This document shows, one piece after another, positions 61,938 through 64,000 of a stretch of DNA of 64,000 bases. The notes beneath the pieces were generated by a model that searched no databases, was not told where the DNA came from, and worked only from the letters and a program-made list of their open reading frames with translations. This stretch comes from Telmatobacter sp. DSM 110680 (GTDB taxonomy: Bacteria > Acidobacteriota > Terriglobia > Terriglobales > Acidobacteriaceae), in NCBI RefSeq assembly GCF_039994875.1, contig NZ_CP121196.1:3286001-3350000 (forward strand), read 5' to 3'. The stretch's first letter is position 1; each line of letters starts with the position of its first letter. A program made the position numbers and the translations under genes.

Positions 61938-63113
61938 TTAGAAGGGCTCCGTGTAGTACCCGGTCATCGTGCGGATATTCAGGCCGGGGCGGCTTATCTT
62001 TACCTCGAGAGATCGCAATTCGACCCCGTTCGATGCCGGCGGCGGATTGAATGACAGCGCGTAGTACCAGTCGGCATCATCAAACAATTTGCCGAGGTCA
62101 GCGGAAATGTCATTGCTGTTTGACATCACGCGGCCGCCGGTTTGCCGAGCCAGTATCGGAAGTCCAAGTGAACTCGGTCCAGCGCTCAAGGGAGACGCGG
62201 CTCCTGCAGGGAGTGTTTGCTGATCTACGCGTGTGAGTTCTGCGGAAAGGTTAGGATCGTGCACTCCAAGGGCATCCAGCGTGACCTGCGAGGCGCGAAG
62301 GTCGTTGAGGATGTTGACAAGCTCATCTGAATAAGACTTGCGAGCTTTGGGCGACAGTTGTGCAAAGTCAATATCGGACGGCAGCGGCCATCCGGCGCCC
62401 ACCCAAACGAAAATTGTGCGGCCACCGACGTGGCGTTGTTGCTCGGCAATTCCGTCAAGCGCCGCCAGTGAGTCCTTGAAGTGAACTTGGAGGCAATTGG
62501 CCACATCCGCTGCATGAGGGCCAACTTCGTTTTGTCCAGGAGTGCCAGCTGCTTCTGCAGCTTTTGCGGCCGAACCGTCAACGGGCGCGCATGCATTGGA
62601 ATGCAGATTCTTTGTCATGCTCACGAAGGCTTTGCCAACCGCATTGCGATCTTTTGTAGCTCCGGTCGCCTTCAAGTGGCCGTTTGACCAAAGCACAAAC
62701 GAAGTCGGGTACGGTAGCGCGGAGTGGCTCTGGGCGAAATATTTGAAGATGCCGGCCTTCTCAGCCTCTAGAGCCTGCGTCGTGCTGTTTACGGCGTCAA
62801 GCAAGATAATGACTTCGGTGGCATCGTTCATCGCTTCGCCGTCGATCGCGTGAAATGCGACCAGCTTGCGGGGCTCATGGTTGTCGAAAATCGCAAAGTC
62901 TTTGGCGTCCAGGTCAGTGACGGGCTTACCGGCAGCGTCGGTCACTTGCACGTTGAGAACAATGCGGTGGCTCGCTTGGAACTCGCGTTCGCGGTCTTCC
63001 CTGGTGCGCGTCTTGAGCGTAGGGGTCTGCGCAGCCGCCACTATACAAACGATCGCTAGGGTAGCAACGTATTGAATAAAAGGCCACATTTTCGCTTCAA
63101 CGCTCATGCGCAT
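61938..63113 (-). CDS. VWFA-related secreted protein of acidobacterial type
   Basis: About 391 residues with a signal peptide (FIQYVATLAIVCIVAAAQ). The N-terminal segment VLNVQVTDAAGKPVTDLDAKDFAIFDNHEPRKLVAF is the hallmark of the VWFA-related domain family TIGR03436, abundant in Acidobacteriota. A von Willebrand A-like domain follows with EVIILLDAVNSTTQ in the place of the DxSxS metal site, then SKARKSYSDELVNIL and a C-terminal YYALSFNPPPAS...ISRPGLNIRTMTGYY. Of several possible starts the ATG at 63113 is used; a GTG at 63134 is the alternative. Function unknown; probably an adhesion or envelope protein. Confidence 0.85.
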   Translation of the reverse strand: MRMSVEAKMWPFIQYVATLAIVCIVAAAQTPTLKTRTREDREREFQASHRIVLNVQVTDAAGKPVTDLDAKDFAIFDNHEPRKLVAFHAIDGEAMNDATEVIILLDAVNSTTQALEAEKAGIFKYFAQSHSALPYPTSFVLWSNGHLKATGATKDRNAVGKAFVSMTKNLHSNACAPVDGSAAKAAEAAGTPGQNEVGPHAADVANCLQVHFKDSLAALDGIAEQQRHVGGRTIFVWVGAGWPLPSDIDFAQLSPKARKSYSDELVNILNDLRASQVTLDALGVHDPNLSAELTRVDQQTLPAGAASPLSAGPSSLGLPILARQTGGRVMSNSNDISADLGKLFDDADWYYALSFNPPPASNGVELRSLEVKISRPGLNIRTMTGYYTEPF

Positions 63114-63134
63114 ACGATACTCGGACGCTGCCAC

Positions 63135-63472
63135 CTCCTGACAGGTAGCTTGATTGGGAGGCAGAACGTTCTTGATATTTTAGGCCAGGTAGTCATTGCA
63201 ACGCAGTCGGACTGCTACCCGGTATTCAGAAAATCCGGGCGTCAGTTACTACGGCGATCAAGATCGTAACTGAAGACACTTTGTCGTCGCATCTTCCAGC
63301 GCCTATGGTCAGTCCTAGGAGGCAATTCTGCCTGTCTCGTGATCATCATCACAGCCTCATGACGGCGATGGAACTAGCTTCTAACCGTCTATCGGAAGCC
63401 CCTGTTCTCGCTCTGTGATGTGCTTCCGCCTCTGTTTAGCGCGACTTAACAAGCGCAATGCGAGGTGGCTTC
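63135..63472. other. Divergent intergenic region
   Basis: About 340 bp between two divergent genes, so it should hold both promoters. No gene is supported. CAGTTAC (63243-63249) and GTAACTG (63266-63272) form an inverted repeat about a 16-base centre, reminiscent of the TTAC elements near 52-54 kb. AGGCA/TGCCT at 63321-63334 is a small stem. Confidence 0.5.
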
Positions 63473-64000
63473 ATGGATGAAGAAGTAGCAACGTCCTTCC
63501 CGTCAAATGAATCTCCATCTGCCCGGCCAGAAAAGCCCAGTTGGCTGAATGTTGTTCTATTGGCGGTGGCGCTGGCCGGCTGGATGATTTTCGTCGTGGC
63601 CTGCGTCGGTGGCCCAGCATGGAGTCCCGATGGGTCGAAGATTCTTTTTGGATACTACGATGAGGTAAGCTCTCGTGAGGTCGTCGCCATGTATGACCTC
63701 AGAACGCGCAAGACAAGAGATCTGTTCGCACAATTGATTAGGCGAGACGAGAAGAACGAAGAAAGTTCTATCCTCTCCCCGGCATGGCAATTGAATGGCA
63801 CGCGTGCCTTTGTAGCAATGAGTACAAGCTTGGGTGGAGACTTTCAATGCGTGATTATGTCGATTCCAACCAAGTCGGACGAAGCGGTGCAAGCGTATAA
63901 CTTCGGCAAAAACTCCGCATGTCTCACAATGGCCTGGGCGCCGCAAATTGGAGACTCGCTATATCTCGGCGGCGATGAGGACTTGACGTGGGTGAACCTT
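63473..64000 (+). CDS. Membrane-anchored WD40-like (PD40) beta-propeller protein, 3' end outside window
   Basis: The first 176 residues of a gene that runs off the window. A cytoplasmic N-terminus is followed by one span (LNVVLLAVALAGWMIFVVAC) and propeller repeats of the PD40 type: GPAWSPDGSKILFGYYDE with AMYDLRTRKTRDLF, then SPAWQLNGTRAFVAMS and MAWAPQIGDSLYLGG. GAGGTGG stands 5 bp before the ATG. Relatives act as surface or TolB-like propellers; the function here is not known. Confidence 0.75.
   Translation, partial: MDEEVATSFPSNESPSARPEKPSWLNVVLLAVALAGWMIFVVACVGGPAWSPDGSKILFGYYDEVSSREVVAMYDLRTRKTRDLFAQLIRRDEKNEESSILSPAWQLNGTRAFVAMSTSLGGDFQCVIMSIPTKSDEAVQAYNFGKNSACLTMAWAPQIGDSLYLGGDEDLTWVNL

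Overview
The window looks like chromosomal DNA of an acidobacterium (class Terriglobia or a relative). The main pointers are a VWFA-type secreted protein of the kind typical of Acidobacteriota (61938-63113), large secreted proteins built from choice-of-anchor-D, Ig-like and fibronectin type III domains, a squalene-hopene cyclase/HpnH hopanoid operon, and moderate GC. No rRNA, tRNA, CRISPR array, transposase, integrase or phage gene was seen. Taxonomy is inferred from gene content only.

Region 1 (1-44,526) is one long exopolysaccharide/glycoconjugate locus with every gene on the + strand and many short overlaps. It holds glycosyltransferases (4864, 6197, 10679, 34796, 36738, 37744), two acyltransferase-3 membrane enzymes, three polysaccharide deacetylase-like proteins, a Wzx-type flippase (3252) and a separate Wzm/Wzt ABC exporter (11993-14198). 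Sugar-nucleotide genes fall in two groups. The first is an AlgD-type GDP-mannose 6-dehydrogenase with an alpha/alpha-barrel partner (8178-10701). The second is a nonulosonic acid (sialic/legionaminic-like) module: acetyltransferase, NeuB, a radical SAM enzyme, NeuC, a CBS-nucleotidyltransferase, NeuA, SDR, Gfo/Idh and SDR (15664-25156). A LegC-type aminotransferase lies further on at 33391. The locus ends with an L-2-hydroxyglutarate-oxidase-like protein, a deacetylase-like protein, a flavin monooxygenase-like protein and an ATP-grasp ligase (39194-44526).

Region 2 (44,600-53,600) is the most unusual part. Three paralogous secreted Ig/Fn3 proteins, all on the minus strand, surround a nucleotidyltransferase (minus), a PqqD-domain protein with a twin-arginine-like segment and a 26-residue tail (plus), and an HPr-kinase-like protein (plus). 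The kinase/PqqD/nucleotidyltransferase trio resembles RiPP tailoring sets, but no lasso cyclase, leader protease or separate precursor is visible. TTAC repeats spaced about two DNA turns apart recur in the intergenic regions here.

Region 3 (54,000-64,000) is more ordinary: an XRE regulator, a 4'-phosphopantetheinyl transferase, a DUF892 ferritin-like protein, ispH (probably leaderless), then shc-hpnH and a small conserved partner. It ends with two secreted proteins on the minus strand and the start of a beta-propeller protein that runs off the window. IspH supplies isoprenoid precursors, Shc cyclises squalene to hopene, and HpnH starts side-chain extension, so ispH-shc-hpnH form a coherent lipid group.
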